Shown here in pieces: positions 35,180-43,989 of a stretch of 64,000 bases of DNA. The notes below the pieces were generated by a model, which saw only the letters and a list, made by a program, of their open reading frames with translations, was not told the DNA's origin and searched no databases. The number at the start of each line of letters is the position of its first letter. Position 1 is the first letter of the stretch. Where the stretch lies: contig JAIQET010000018.1 in the NCBI GenBank assembly GCA_020073645.1, forward strand, positions 28,813 to 92,812, in the 5' to 3' direction. The stretch comes from Terriglobia bacterium. Its GTDB lineage: Bacteria; Acidobacteriota; Terriglobia; Terriglobales; Acidobacteriaceae. A program made the position numbers and the translations under genes.

Positions 35180-36445
35180 TCAGATCAGTTTCATCTGCCG
35201 CGGCTGGACGGCCGAGATGCGCACACGCTCGACACGGCGTTCGGTCGATTCCAGCACCTCGAAGCGCAGCCCGTCTTCTTCCACGACCTCACCTTTCTTG
35301 GGAATGCGACCCGCAAGTTCGCTCACCAAGCCGGCGACGGTGGCTGATTCCTTGCCTTCCGGCCGCACCCCGAACAACTCGTCGAGGCGGTCGATGTCCA
35401 TGTTGCCAGGAACGATGTAGGTACGGTCGTTCTCACGGATGACCTCCGTCTTCTCGTGCTCGTCGCGGATCTCGCCCACGATCTCTTCCACCAGGTCTTC
35501 GATGGTGACCAGCCCGGCCACGCCGCCGTACTCATCCACCACGATGGCCATGCGGATGTTGTGCTTCTGCATTTCGCGCAGCAGATCGCTGCCCAGCTTG
35601 CTCTCGGGGACGAAGTACACGTCCTTGCGCATGAGCGTGTCCACGGTGCGGGCGTGGGCTTCGCTGTCCGGGACCTGCAGCACGTCCTGGGCGTAGACGA
35701 TGCCCTTGATGTTGTGAATAGTGCCTTCGTACACCGGCACGCGCGAAAACGGCTTGGCGCGCAGAAGTTCGATGAACTGCTCAACCGTGGCATGGGTGGG
35801 CACAGCGACGATCTCCGGGCGGGGTTTCATAGCCTCGCGCACGGTCTTCTCGCTGAACTCCACCACCGACTGAATCAGGTCACGGTTGCTCTCGTCGAGG
35901 ATGCCCTCCTCCTGACCGGCCTCGATCAGCGCGTCCACCGCTTCCGCCTGGGTTTCGGGAGGTTCGTCGGAATGCTCCTTGGTCAGGGAAGTTACTGATT
36001 GCAGAAAGCCCAGCACCAGCGTGACCGGCAGCACCAGGTAAATCACAGCGCGCAGAAGCAGCGTCCAGCGAGCCAGCCAAAGGCCCTTGGTTCGGGAGAA
36101 AAAAACAAAGGGTAAGAACCGGTTACAGACGATGACGATAAGAATCAGGCTGAGCGTGGCTTGCAGGATTTCGTGCGCGCTCCAGGCCCGGTCGCGGAAC
36201 ACGCTGAAGCCCACCAGCATGGCGATCGCCGCCGTGGTCAACTGGGTGAGGACGGCCATCGAGAGCAAAGCGCGGGTGCGGCTCACGCCCAGCCTGGGCT
36301 CTACCTTCTGCTCGAAGTTGTCAATGTTGTCCTGGAACTCGCGTGACAGAAACCTGCCGATCTCGGTGTACAGTCGGTCGACGTAGGACACCACGGTCAG
36401 CAACACCAGCAACAACAGGAGCACGGCCGCAATGGCGTAGTTCAT
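35180..36445 (-). CDS. CNNM/CorC-type hemolysin-family membrane protein with CBS pair
   Basis: 421 residues. Helices at about 1-20, 65-85, 93-112 and 125-150 correspond to a DUF21/CNNM-like region, though its sequence is divergent. This is followed by two CBS domains (REAMKPRPEIVAVP..., VDTLMRKDVYFVPESKL...IRMAIVVDEYGGVAGLVTIEDL) and a C-terminal CorC/HlyC domain (DRTYIVPGNMDIDRLDELFG). Probable role: Mg2+/Co2+ efflux or homeostasis, by analogy with YbeX/CorC. Its ATG overlaps the ybeY stop (ATGA), making phoH-ybeY-corC a coupled operon. Confidence 0.9.
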   Translation of the reverse strand: MNYAIAAVLLLLLVLLTVVSYVDRLYTEIGRFLSREFQDNIDNFEQKVEPRLGVSRTRALLSMAVLTQLTTAAIAMLVGFSVFRDRAWSAHEILQATLSLILIVIVCNRFLPFVFFSRTKGLWLARWTLLLRAVIYLVLPVTLVLGFLQSVTSLTKEHSDEPPETQAEAVDALIEAGQEEGILDESNRDLIQSVVEFSEKTVREAMKPRPEIVAVPTHATVEQFIELLRAKPFSRVPVYEGTIHNIKGIVYAQDVLQVPDSEAHARTVDTLMRKDVYFVPESKLGSDLLREMQKHNIRMAIVVDEYGGVAGLVTIEDLVEEIVGEIRDEHEKTEVIRENDRTYIVPGNMDIDRLDELFGVRPEGKESATVAGLVSELAGRIPKKGEVVEEDGLRFEVLESTERRVERVRISAVQPRQMKLI

Positions 36446-36987
36446 CGTGATCCCTGTGTGGCGCGGATGGGTGATGCCGATCGAGCTTTTCTTTGCTTCC
36501 TTCGCGCGTCCTTCGCGAACTTAGCGGTGGAAGCTTTTTGCTGACTATTTTCCGACGGCCCGCTGCGTTCGATCAATCCTACCGGCAATCCCAGGCTCTT
36601 CCGCAAACCCTCTTCCTTGCGCGCCATCTGGTCGCGGTCGCGCTCGTGGTCGTATCCCGCCAGATGGAGCACGCCATGCAAGGCCAGGATCTTGACTTCC
36701 TCAGCCGCGGAGTGCCCCAGACGGCGCGCACTCTGGGCCGCGATTTCGGCCGAGATGGCCACGTCGCCGGCAAAATCGCGCGACAAACCGAGCACCGGTG
36801 GAAACGATAGCACATCGGTGGGTTTGTCCTTGCCGCGAAAGCGGTTGTTCAGGGCGCGCAATTCGCGGCTGCCGGTGACCGCCACGTTGACCGTGCCGCG
36901 CAACCTGGCAGCGCGGCAGGCCCTTGCCAGAAACTTTGCCAGTGCCACCTCACTCAGTCCCGGCACGCGTTTTCGAAAGATGACCAA
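36442..36987 (-). CDS. ybeY: Endoribonuclease YbeY, with repeat-encoded C-terminal tail
   Basis: The zinc site HGVLHLAGYDHERD (three His) and TDVLSFP identify YbeY, which matures rRNA 3' ends and takes part in ribosome quality control. The best start is TTG 36987 (181 aa); the frame runs on to 37086, but that stretch reads through a repeat copy (37011-37036). The ~35-residue tail after GLIERSG is Lys/Arg-rich and partly encoded by another repeat copy (36493-36530, giving STAKFAKDARRK), so it is probably not ancestral. It lies between phoH and corC, the conserved ybeZYX order. Confidence 0.9.
   Translation of the reverse strand: MVIFRKRVPGLSEVALAKFLARACRAARLRGTVNVAVTGSRELRALNNRFRGKDKPTDVLSFPPVLGLSRDFAGDVAISAEIAAQSARRLGHSAAEEVKILALHGVLHLAGYDHERDRDQMARKEEGLRKSLGLPVGLIERSGPSENSQQKASTAKFAKDARRKQRKARSASPIRATQGSR
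36491..36530. repeat. CTTCGCGCGTCCTTCGCG-type repeat inside the ybeY 3' end
   Basis: CTTCCTTCGCGCGTCCTTCG then CGAACTTAGCGGTGG forms a copy of the dispersed repeat read out in the YbeY tail. A partner copy, CCTTGCGAATCTCTGCGGTT, lies upstream of ybeY at 37013-37032. Confidence 0.7.
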
Positions 36988-37010
36988 GTTCTCCGCGCCC
37001 CCTGCGAAAT

Positions 37011-37036
37011 TTCCTTGCGAATCTCTGCGGTTAAGA
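37011..37036. repeat. CCTTGCGAATCTCTGCGGTTAAG-type repeat between phoH and ybeY
   Basis: Same orientation and consensus as the copies at 36491 and 32361. It fills most of the gap between the phoH stop (37098) and the preferred ybeY start (36987), so the ybeY ribosome site lies just beyond it (a GGGG-GCGCGGAG run). Confidence 0.65.
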
Positions 37037-37097
37037 GCTTGTCCAAAACAAACAGGAGGGCCACATGGCGGCACCCTCCTGCTCAATTCTACCTGCT

Positions 37098-38165
37098 CTA
37101 CTCTTTGGTTTCTGCTTCCACGGGCAACCCAGCAGGCTTTTCCGGAGACGAAGCTTCCGTCCCATTGGTCTTGCCGTTCGCACTACTCTTGGCTTCCAGC
37201 AGCGACATCTGCTCTTCTGCGATTCTGGCCTTGTGCTCGTCGTAGGCACGGATGATGCGCTGTACCAGGTGATGGCGTACCACGTCGCCCTCGTCGAAGT
37301 ACACGAACGTGAGCCCCTCGACGTTCTTCAGGATGTCCACGGCCTCCAGCAACCCGCTGCGTCGCGCCGTAGGCAAGTCAATCTGGGTGACGTCTCCGGT
37401 GATCACCGCTTTGGAGTTGAATCCCAGGCGGGTGACGAACATCTTCATCTGCTCGGACGTGGTGTTTTGCGCCTCGTCGAGAATCACGAACGAATCGTTG
37501 AGAGTGCGCCCGCGCATGAAGGCGATGGGCGCAATCTCGATGACGTTTTTCTCCAGATAGCGGTCCACCTTCTCCGGATCGAGCATATCGTAGAGCGCGT
37601 CGTACAAAGGACGGAGGTAGGGATCGATTTTCTCCTGCAAAGTTCCCGGCAGGAAGCCCAGGCGCTCGCCGGCTTCCACCGCAGGGCGCGCCAGAATGAT
37701 GCGGTTCACGCGTTTCGCCAGCAACGCGGAGATAGCCATCGCCACAGCCAGGTAGGTCTTGCCGGTACCAGCCGGCCCGATGCCGAAGACCATGTCGTGC
37801 TTCTCGATGGCTTCGAGATAGCGCCGCTGGTTCAGGCTTTTGGGCTGCACCGTGCGCCGCCCGAAGGAGCGCTGCCGCCCGGCTTCCGCCAGCCCGCGCA
37901 ACGAGGTCTTGGGATCAGCCATCAGCACCCGCAGCATGCTGTTGAGGTCGCCATTGTTGAAGGTGTGTCCAGCACGCTGCAGGTAATCGTAGTCGGCGAA
38001 GACCTGCTCGGCCCGGGCCACGTCGCGCGCGGCGCCTTCCAGTTCGATGGAGTCGGAGCGCAGATCGATGGTGATATTCAGACCATCCTCCAGCACGTGC
38101 AGGTTTTCGTCGCGCGTGCCGAACAAGGTCTCAATGTTGGCACTGATTTCGATGCTCTTCTTCAT
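37098..38165 (-). CDS. phoH: PhoH-family ATPase (YbeZ)
   Basis: 355 residues. An N-terminal KH-like region precedes the P-loop ATPase domain: Walker A GIGPAGTGKTYLA at about 128-140, Walker B FVILDEAQNTT, and VITGDVTQIDLP. The last ~35 residues are low-complexity. YbeZ works with YbeY in rRNA processing in other bacteria, and ybeY follows here. The upstream gap (38166-38391) presumably holds the operon promoter. Confidence 0.93.
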   Translation of the reverse strand: MKKSIEISANIETLFGTRDENLHVLEDGLNITIDLRSDSIELEGAARDVARAEQVFADYDYLQRAGHTFNNGDLNSMLRVLMADPKTSLRGLAEAGRQRSFGRRTVQPKSLNQRRYLEAIEKHDMVFGIGPAGTGKTYLAVAMAISALLAKRVNRIILARPAVEAGERLGFLPGTLQEKIDPYLRPLYDALYDMLDPEKVDRYLEKNVIEIAPIAFMRGRTLNDSFVILDEAQNTTSEQMKMFVTRLGFNSKAVITGDVTQIDLPTARRSGLLEAVDILKNVEGLTFVYFDEGDVVRHHLVQRIIRAYDEHKARIAEEQMSLLEAKSSANGKTNGTEASSPEKPAGLPVEAETKE

Positions 38166-38391
38166 TCACTCCTGTGTGGGACGGCAACTCTTACCCGTCC
38201 AGTCAAGCAACGAGAAGCGGAAACACATCTCCCGCCTCGCGCACCAACCATTCTTCTGTCTGGAGATGGAACCAGCCGAGGTGCTCGCCACCGAGGTGCA
38301 AGCAACTACCATTGAGTTAAGGGTACCGCCCCTGTTGGACAGGAGTCAATGGTCCCTCGATGCCCGCCAAAGTGCCTTTCGGACGAAGGAC

Positions 38392-39117
38392 TTAAGTTTT
38401 GCGCGCCAGAAAGGCCACGTGACCAGTGGCAAAGGATTGTTTCCCATAGCTGCGGAGCACGCGCACTCTGAACCCGGCGCTCTCCAGTTGCCGGGTGATC
38501 TGCGATCGCGGGTAGAGCCGCACCCGGTGGACTTCCTCACTGCGCCGGTAGAGCTTCCCGATCTTGCGGAAGACGGTGATCCGACGCGTGAGAAGGCTCC
38601 GTTTTCGATCCTCTTCGACCTGAAGCAGGAGCGCCCAGTCGCGGCCTCGGAAAGACTTGAAGACCGGCACGCCGGGTCCGCCTCGCCCCGGTTCGGCGAC
38701 ATCGAAGACAAACACACCACCGGGTGCGAGAGCGCTGTAGACGCGCTGGAAAAACCTGGCAAGTTCCTTCCGGTTGTTCTTCCGATCGAATAGGTAATTG
38801 ACACATTCGCCGATGGCCGTCACCGCCGCGCAGGGTGGCAGCTCCCGCTGAAAGAGCGATGCATGGACGAACCTGGCTTTGGGCGCCCGTTTGCGCGCCA
38901 GCTTGAGCATGCCCTCGGAGATGTCGACGCCCAGCACATCGTATCCCGTGCGAGTAAGTTCGCGAGCCCAGACGCCGCTTCCGCAGCCCAGATCGATTAC
39001 CAGTCCGCGGGTGATGCGGTTGTGGCGCAGAATGCGCAGTAAAGAGGGAAGAGCATCGCGGATAAAATCCGTGAAGGCGACGTCGTGGACGTAGGCGAGA
39101 TCCTTTCGATAGGGCAT
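38392..39117 (-). CDS. Class I SAM-dependent methyltransferase
   Basis: About 241 residues from ATG 39117, where homology begins (MPYRKDLAYVHDVAFTDF). Motif I is VIDLGCGSGVWA, motif II GVDISEGMLKLA and motif III AITAIGECVNYLF-like. The C-terminal half carries beta strands typical of small-molecule methyltransferases. Substrate unknown. It is separated from the AAA gene by a palindromic repeat (39180-39226). Confidence 0.88.
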   Translation of the reverse strand: MPYRKDLAYVHDVAFTDFIRDALPSLLRILRHNRITRGLVIDLGCGSGVWARELTRTGYDVLGVDISEGMLKLARKRAPKARFVHASLFQRELPPCAAVTAIGECVNYLFDRKNNRKELARFFQRVYSALAPGGVFVFDVAEPGRGGPGVPVFKSFRGRDWALLLQVEEDRKRSLLTRRITVFRKIGKLYRRSEEVHRVRLYPRSQITRQLESAGFRVRVLRSYGKQSFATGHVAFLARKT

Positions 39118-39179
39118 TTTGTAGCGCCGGCGTCCTGCCCCCACAGCCGTGGCAGCACGATCCAAAGTATCTCTGCCGA

Positions 39180-39226
39180 GCTATGCTCGGCCGGGACGGC
39201 CGAGGCGGCCGTCCCCACACGGACCT
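39180..39226. repeat. GGCCGGGACGGCCGAGGCGGCCG palindromic repeat
   Basis: GGCCGGGACGGCCGAGGCGG then CCGTCCCCACAC lies between the AAA ATPase stop and the methyltransferase start. It is highly self-complementary, with no coding value. It resembles other extragenic GC palindromes here (3779, 12005). Confidence 0.55.
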
Positions 39227-39234
39227 TGCCGGTT

Positions 39235-40833
39235 CTAAGCCCCTTCTCCCTTTGCTGCGGCAGACGACGCCGGCACGGCTCTCTGCTGTGCCCACTCCCG
39301 CAGCGCCTGGATTTCTTCCGCGCGCGTAGTGGAGAGTGGCACGGTCGCCTTCAGGGCGTCGAGCAGCGTCTGAGTGGTCAAGGGCTGTTTGCTGGAGTAG
39401 GACGCATACATGGCCGTTTGCACTGCCGCGTCAATCTCTGCGCCCGAGTATTCTCGCGCCGCCGCGGCCACTTGGTCCAGGTTGAAGTCGGCGGGATTCC
39501 GCTTGCGGCGCGACAGTTGAATCGCAAAGATCTGCTTCCGCTCCGCCTGGTTGGGCAGGTCTACGAAGAACAGTTCGTCAAACCTTCCTTTGCGGATTAG
39601 CTCCGGCGGTAGGGCCGTGACGTTGTTGCATGTGGCCGCCACGAATACCGGCGCTTTGCGGTCCTGCATCCAGGAGAGAAATGCTCCCAGCAGCCGCGAC
39701 GCCGTCCCCGCATCCGACGAGGCCGAATCCGGGCCGCTCCCGGCGAAAACCTTTTCCAACTCATCAATCCACAGCACACAGGGCGCCAGCCCCTCAGCCA
39801 CCTGAAATACTTTCTGGATGCGTTTTTCCGTCTCGCCGATGTACTTGTCGAAGACCGCTGCCGTATCGAACTTGACCAGAGGCAGCTTCCATTCGCCGGC
39901 GACGGCGCGGGCGCACATGCTCTTGCCGCAGCCCTGAACGCCGAGGATGATCACGCCCCGCGGCGGCTCCAGGCCAAACTCCCGTGCCGCGTCTTCCCAC
40001 GCGCCTTGCCGCTGCGCCAGCCAATGCTTCAGATTGTCGAGGCCGCCGACGCTCTCCAGGTTTTCCGAAGCATCAATGAACTCCAACATGCCGGAGTGCC
40101 GCAAGAGATCTTTCTTGGCTTCGAGCACGTCGGTCACGGTCTCCGGACAAAGCGCGTAGCGCTTGACCAGGGCCTGAGACACCGCGCGGTCGGCTTCTTC
40201 CTCGGTCAGGCCGCGCAGGTTATTCGCCATTGTGTCCACTCCGGGGGCGTCCAGCTTGAGGTGCAGAGTGTAAGTCTTCGAGAGGCGCGTGTACGTCTCC
40301 TGGATGATCTCCCGTAGGCGTTGCCAATCCGGTAGCGGCAGATCGAGATACTCGACCAGGCTGGCCAGTTCCGGCGGCATGGTAATCGTTGGCGCGGTGA
40401 TGATGACCGTACGCCGGTTGGTGGAGAACTTCTGGCCCACGTCGCGCAGCCGCCGCACCACCACCGAATCGTCCATGTGGCGATGAAAGTCCTTCAGGAT
40501 GAAGACCGCTTCCAGGGTCATGCTCTCCATGTTGGCGAGGGCCTGCACCGGTTCGCGGCTGTGATAGATCGGCGTCTTGCCCCCGGCATCGGGCCCCAGC
40601 GCGGCCAGCGCTGCGTTCGCCCGCTCCTCCTCACCCTTGCCCGGTGCAAGCGGTGTCTTGCTCCCGGAACGCACCAGTCCGTCGGCGATGCTCCACTCGA
40701 AGGCGGCCATATTGAGCTCGGCGCAGGCCGAACGGACCAGGCTGACGGCGCGCATTTCTTCCACCGTCTCCATCACCACGATGGGGGTGGAGGAGTTGAT
40801 CAGGATTTTGAGGCGCTCCAGTGAGTCAGACAT
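39235..40833 (-). CDS. Ycf46-like AAA ATPase
   Basis: About 532 residues from ATG 40833. An N-terminal ~250-residue domain precedes a single AAA module: Walker A GVQGCGKSMCARAVAGEW, Walker B CVLWIDELEKVFAG, sensor-1 FVAATCNNVTALPPELIRKG with arginine finger RFDELFF. The order and the KLPLVKFDTAAVFDKYIGETEKRI segment match Ycf46, a cyanobacterial/plastid AAA protein of poorly known role linked to CO2 or photosynthetic regulation. It is divergent from rpsT, sharing a ~105-nt promoter region. Substrate is unknown. Confidence 0.88.
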   Translation of the reverse strand: MSDSLERLKILINSSTPIVVMETVEEMRAVSLVRSACAELNMAAFEWSIADGLVRSGSKTPLAPGKGEEERANAALAALGPDAGGKTPIYHSREPVQALANMESMTLEAVFILKDFHRHMDDSVVVRRLRDVGQKFSTNRRTVIITAPTITMPPELASLVEYLDLPLPDWQRLREIIQETYTRLSKTYTLHLKLDAPGVDTMANNLRGLTEEEADRAVSQALVKRYALCPETVTDVLEAKKDLLRHSGMLEFIDASENLESVGGLDNLKHWLAQRQGAWEDAAREFGLEPPRGVIILGVQGCGKSMCARAVAGEWKLPLVKFDTAAVFDKYIGETEKRIQKVFQVAEGLAPCVLWIDELEKVFAGSGPDSASSDAGTASRLLGAFLSWMQDRKAPVFVAATCNNVTALPPELIRKGRFDELFFVDLPNQAERKQIFAIQLSRRKRNPADFNLDQVAAAAREYSGAEIDAAVQTAMYASYSSKQPLTTQTLLDALKATVPLSTTRAEEIQALREWAQQRAVPASSAAAKGEGA

Positions 40834-40837
40834 GGGT

Positions 40838-40867
40838 TTGACCGCTTGTGAGTTACTCCCGTAAAAT
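40838..40867 (+). promoter_or_regulatory. Sigma-70 promoter candidate for rpsT
   Basis: TTGACC (40838-40843), an 18-nt spacer and TAAAAT (40862-40867), 70 nt before the rpsT ATG. Both boxes are close to consensus, consistent with a highly expressed ribosomal gene. Confidence 0.6.
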
Positions 40868-40937
40868 AGCCTATTCGGTAGCCACCCGAACATCTCTTTC
40901 TAGAGAAATCAAGAGAAACGAAGGTAACGAACCAGAC

Positions 40938-41207
40938 ATGGCGAATCATTTTTCCGCGCTGAAACGCGCCCGTCAGACCGAAAAGCGTACCGCCCGCAAC
41001 CGGGCCAACCGTTCCCGCCTGCGCACCGCACTGCGCGATCTCCGCGAGGCGCTGGCGAAAGGCGACAAGCAGGCTGCCGAGCAGACGTACCGGCAAACCG
41101 CCTCGGCTCTGGACAAGGCCATCCAGAAGGGCGTGATTCACGAGAATACCGCGTCGCGCTACAAATCCCGCCTCTCGGCCCGCCTGAGCGCCCTGGCGGC
41201 CAAGTAG
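40938..41207 (+). CDS. rpsT: 30S ribosomal protein S20
   Basis: 89 residues, Lys/Arg-rich and helical: [21 protein letters not shown], then [20 protein letters not shown]20 binds 16S rRNA in the small-subunit body. ATG 40938 begins the conserved protein; the frame upstream to 40848 is the leader. It has its own promoter and terminator. Confidence 0.97.
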   Translation: MANHFSALKRARQTEKRTARNRANRSRLRTALRDLREALAKGDKQAAEQTYRQTASALDKAIQKGVIHENTASRYKSRLSARLSALAAK

Positions 41208-41235
41208 CCCACGCCACTTTGCACGAAAACGAAAC

Positions 41236-41264
41236 GGCAGCGCAACGCGCTGCCTTCTGTTTCT
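41236..41264 (+). terminator. Intrinsic terminator of rpsT
   Basis: GGCAGCGC (41236-41243) pairs with GCGCTGCC (41247-41254) across AAC, followed by TTCTGTTTCT. It begins 29 nt after the rpsT stop. Confidence 0.85.
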
Positions 41265-41286
41265 ATCCCCCTGAGATGAAACGGCG

Positions 41287-42399
41287 CTAGGCGATCCACC
41301 CACCCCCAACCACCACATCCCCATCGTAGAACACAGCCGCCTGGCCGGGTGTGATGGCGCGCTGCGGCTGGTCGAAGGTGACCAGCACCTCATCGGCGCC
41401 CGACTTCTCGAGTGTGGCGGGTGCGGGTTCGTGGCGATGGCGGATCTTGACCGTGACCCGCATGGGCTCGCGCAGGTCTTCCGCGGCGATCAGGTTCACC
41501 CTGCGGCTACGGAGCGTGCGCGAGTAAAGTTCATCCTGATTGCCCACCACCACTTCGCGCGTGTCTCCCTTGATCTGGATCACGTAGAGCGGCGAGCCCG
41601 TGGCCACGCCCAGTCCCTTGCGCTGGCCTACGGTGAAGTTGTGAATGCCTTGGTGGTCGCCGATCACTCGCCCGTCGCTCGTGACCAGTTCGCCCGCGGT
41701 GTCGGGCAGAGCTTCTCCCTGCTCGGCAAGGTAGGCATCAAGGAAGTTCTTGTAGTCACCGCCGGGAACGAAGCAGATCTCCTGGGAATCAGGCTTCTCG
41801 GCCAGAGCCAGTCCGTGCTGCCGGGCGAGTTCGCGGACCTCGGGCTTGGTCAGGCCGCCGAGCGGGAACAGGGTGCGGCTGAGCTGGTCCTGGGTCAAGC
41901 CAAAAAGAAAATAAGTCTGGTCCTTCGACAAGTCGGCAGGACGCTTGAGCAGCCAGCGGCCGCGCTGGTCATCAAATTCTACGCGAGCGTAGTGTCCGGT
42001 GGCGAGAGCATCCGCGCCGATCTGCCGGGCGACGACCAAGAGCTCATCAAACTTCAGGTGGTTATTGCACAGGCTGCAGGGAATGGGCGTGCGCCCGGAA
42101 AGGTATTCCTCGACGAACGGCCGCACCACGTCACGCTCGAAGCTCTCCTCGTGGTTGACCACGTAATAAGGAATGCCGAGGGTCTCGGCGACGCGGCGGG
42201 CATCGTAAACGTCGTCGAGCGAACAGCAGCGTCCCTGCACGGCCTCGGGCATGCCGGGATGTCCTGCCAAGCGGCGCTGGTTCCAGAGCTGCATGGTCAG
42301 GCCGACAACCGTATGTCCCTCTGCACGCAGCATGGCCGCGACAGTGGAGGAATCGACTCCACCCGACATAGCGACGGCGATGGTGCGGGAATTCAGCAT
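41287..42399 (-). CDS. mnmA: tRNA-specific 2-thiouridylase MnmA
   Basis: 370 residues. The PP-loop is [15 protein letters not shown] (about 10-24). The catalytic cysteines lie in [10 protein letters not shown] and [10 protein letters not shown]. It thiolates U34 of tRNA Lys/Glu/Gln using persulfide sulfur; the neighbouring nifS is the likely donor. The start codon lies inside a heptamer array (42395-42418), and no ribosome-binding site is visible upstream, so the initiation region seems to have been replaced by repeat sequence. Confidence 0.94.
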   Translation of the reverse strand: MLNSRTIAVAMSGGVDSSTVAAMLRAEGHTVVGLTMQLWNQRRLAGHPGMPEAVQGRCCSLDDVYDARRVAETLGIPYYVVNHEESFERDVVRPFVEEYLSGRTPIPCSLCNNHLKFDELLVVARQIGADALATGHYARVEFDDQRGRWLLKRPADLSKDQTYFLFGLTQDQLSRTLFPLGGLTKPEVRELARQHGLALAEKPDSQEICFVPGGDYKNFLDAYLAEQGEALPDTAGELVTSDGRVIGDHQGIHNFTVGQRKGLGVATGSPLYVIQIKGDTREVVVGNQDELYSRTLRSRRVNLIAAEDLREPMRVTVKIRHRHEPAPATLEKSGADEVLVTFDQPQRAITPGQAAVFYDGDVVVGGGWIA

Positions 42400-42418
42400 T
42401 TAGCATTTAGCAATTAGC
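42395..42418. repeat. AGCATTT heptamer array at the mnmA start
   Basis: AGCATTT, AGCATTT, AGCAATT, AGC on the plus strand. On the coding strand these are GCTAAAT-type units; the first contains the mnmA ATG. It is roughly the inverse of the GCTAACT array 90 nt away, with which it could pair (about 18 of 21). Confidence 0.85.
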
Positions 42419-42484
42419 CATGACACTGCATTGCCACGATCATGAACTTCATCTGCGCCAAAGACCCAGGTAAGAAGCAGAGGG

Positions 42485-42561
42485 GCCAAGTGCCAAGTGC
42501 CAAGTGCTAACTGCTAACTGCTAACTGCTAACTGCTAACTGCTAACTGCTAACTGCTAACT
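42485..42561. repeat. Eleven-unit heptamer array at the nifS 3' end
   Basis: Three GCCAAGT units (42485-42505) are followed by eight GCTAACT units (42506-42561), perfectly phased, 77 bp. The nifS stop codon and its last few residues (AVSS) are read from this array on the minus strand. Resembles the heptanucleotide STRR repeats known from cyanobacteria. Confidence 0.95.
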
Positions 42562-43715
42562 GCTGCTTTATTGTAAACCGGCGACAGCTCGCGCAGGCGG
42601 GCGACGGTCTGAGGAACCAGGCTGAGCGCGAACTCCACGTCTTCCGGCGTGTTCTGCTTGCCCAGGCTGAAGCGGAGGCTGGCGCGGGCACGGTCGGGAC
42701 GCAGGCCCATGGCGGTGAGCACGTGCGACGGCTCGATTGCTCCCGAAGAGCACGCGGCACCGGTCGAGACCGCCAGCCCTTTCAGGTCGAGCGCGATCAC
42801 CAGCGCCTCGCCCTCGATGTAGTCAAAATAGATATTCGTGGTGTTAGGCACGCGGGGAGCTCCGTCGCCATTCACCCCAGTTGCCTCTACCGCCCCGAGA
42901 AGGGTCTGCTGGATGCGGTCGCGCATGGCGGCCATCTTCGCGAGATCACCCCGCTCCAAAGCTTCCCGAGCCAATTCCGCGGCCTTGCCCAGTCCCACGA
43001 TCCCCGGAACATTTTCGGTGCCAGCTCGCCGCGAGCGCTCGTGACTTCCGCCATAGAGCATGGGCTGAAGGATTGTCCCCTTGCGCACGTAGAGCGCACC
43101 TGCGCCTTGCGGCGCGTGCATCTTGTGGCCGGAAATCGAAAGCAGGTCGCACTCGATACGCTTGATGTCAATCGGCACCTTGGCTGCGGCCTGCACTCCG
43201 TCGGTGTGGAAGTACACATCGGCCTCGGCCGCGATCTTGCCGATCTCCTCGACGGGCTGCAGCACCCCGGTCTCGTTGTTGGCCATCATGATAGTGATGA
43301 GCTTGGTATTGGGGCGCAGCGCGCGGCGCACGTCGTCGGGATCAACGAGGCAGCGGCCATCCACTGGAACATAGGTGACCTCGCAGCCTGCCGCTTCCAG
43401 GTGCTTGCAGGAGTTCAGCACCGCGTGGTGTTCGATGGTCGAGGTAATAATGTGGTCGCCGGCCTGGGCCAGGCCGAAGATGGCCAGATTGTCGCCCTCG
43501 GTTCCACCGCTGGTGAAGACGATCTCGGAAGGCCGACACCCCAGCAGCGACGCTACCGACTCGCGCGCGCGCTCCACCGCCGCCCGCGTCTCCTGCCCAT
43601 GGTGGTGGATCGACGAGGCGTTGCCAAAGTGTTCCCCGAAATAGGGCCGCATGGCCTCAAACACCTCAGGCAGCACGGGCGTGGTGGCGTTATTGTCGAA
43701 ATACACGCGGCGCAT
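42549..43715 (-). CDS. nifS: Cysteine desulfurase (NifS/IscS-like)
   Basis: 388 residues. PLP Lys198 is in SISGHKMHAPQG; the catalytic Cys322 lies in STGAACSSG. TSGGTEGDNLAI and NIYFDYIEGEAL are family-typical. Produces persulfide sulfur from cysteine for tRNA thiolation and Fe-S clusters; mnmA lies directly downstream on the same strand. The terminal residues AAVSS and the stop are encoded by the heptamer array, so the original C-terminus was altered by a few residues at most. Confidence 0.95.
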   Translation of the reverse strand: MRRVYFDNNATTPVLPEVFEAMRPYFGEHFGNASSIHHHGQETRAAVERARESVASLLGCRPSEIVFTSGGTEGDNLAIFGLAQAGDHIITSTIEHHAVLNSCKHLEAAGCEVTYVPVDGRCLVDPDDVRRALRPNTKLITIMMANNETGVLQPVEEIGKIAAEADVYFHTDGVQAAAKVPIDIKRIECDLLSISGHKMHAPQGAGALYVRKGTILQPMLYGGSHERSRRAGTENVPGIVGLGKAAELAREALERGDLAKMAAMRDRIQQTLLGAVEATGVNGDGAPRVPNTTNIYFDYIEGEALVIALDLKGLAVSTGAACSSGAIEPSHVLTAMGLRPDRARASLRFSLGKQNTPEDVEFALSLVPQTVARLRELSPVYNKAAVSS

Positions 43716-43776
43716 AGAATTGGGTTTATTTTACGCCCAAGGCAGTAAAACCGAGACTGGCGGGAGAGGCAGCAGT

Positions 43777-43989
43777 TCAGGAGGAGACCGTTACAACTTC
43801 GGCAGAAGCACTTGGCTCGGGAATGGGCGCATTGTCCTCCCGCAGGCCTTCCAGGTGGAACTCGATCGCCTCGCGAATGAGTCGCTGTGCTTCTTCCTTA
43901 GTCTTGGCGGTGGTAACGACGCCGGGCAGATCCGGTACGTATGCACCCCAGCCACTGGCCGACTTTTCGTATACGACAACGTAATTCAT
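43777..43989 (-). CDS. hicB: HicB-family antitoxin
   Basis: 70 residues of the HicB partial RNase H-like fold: YVVVYEKSASGWGAYVPDLPGVVTTAKT, then EEAQRLIREAIEFHLEGLRE. The C-terminal DNA-binding domain of longer HicBs is absent. HicB neutralises HicA mRNA interferase. The start overlaps the hicA stop (ATGA). Because hicA is frameshifted, this may be a leftover antitoxin or a free-standing HicB-like protein. Confidence 0.9.
   Translation of the reverse strand: MNYVVVYEKSASGWGAYVPDLPGVVTTAKTKEEAQRLIREAIEFHLEGLREDNAPIPEPSASAEVVTVSS

Noticed and set aside
37065..38315. 416-codon open frame on the plus strand opposite phoH
   Set aside because: It is the antisense of a well-conserved PhoH gene; its composition is an artefact of high GC third positions and it matches no family.
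42485..42561. CRISPR-like array
   Set aside because: Unit is 7 bp and strictly tandem with no spacers; it is a microsatellite, not a CRISPR.
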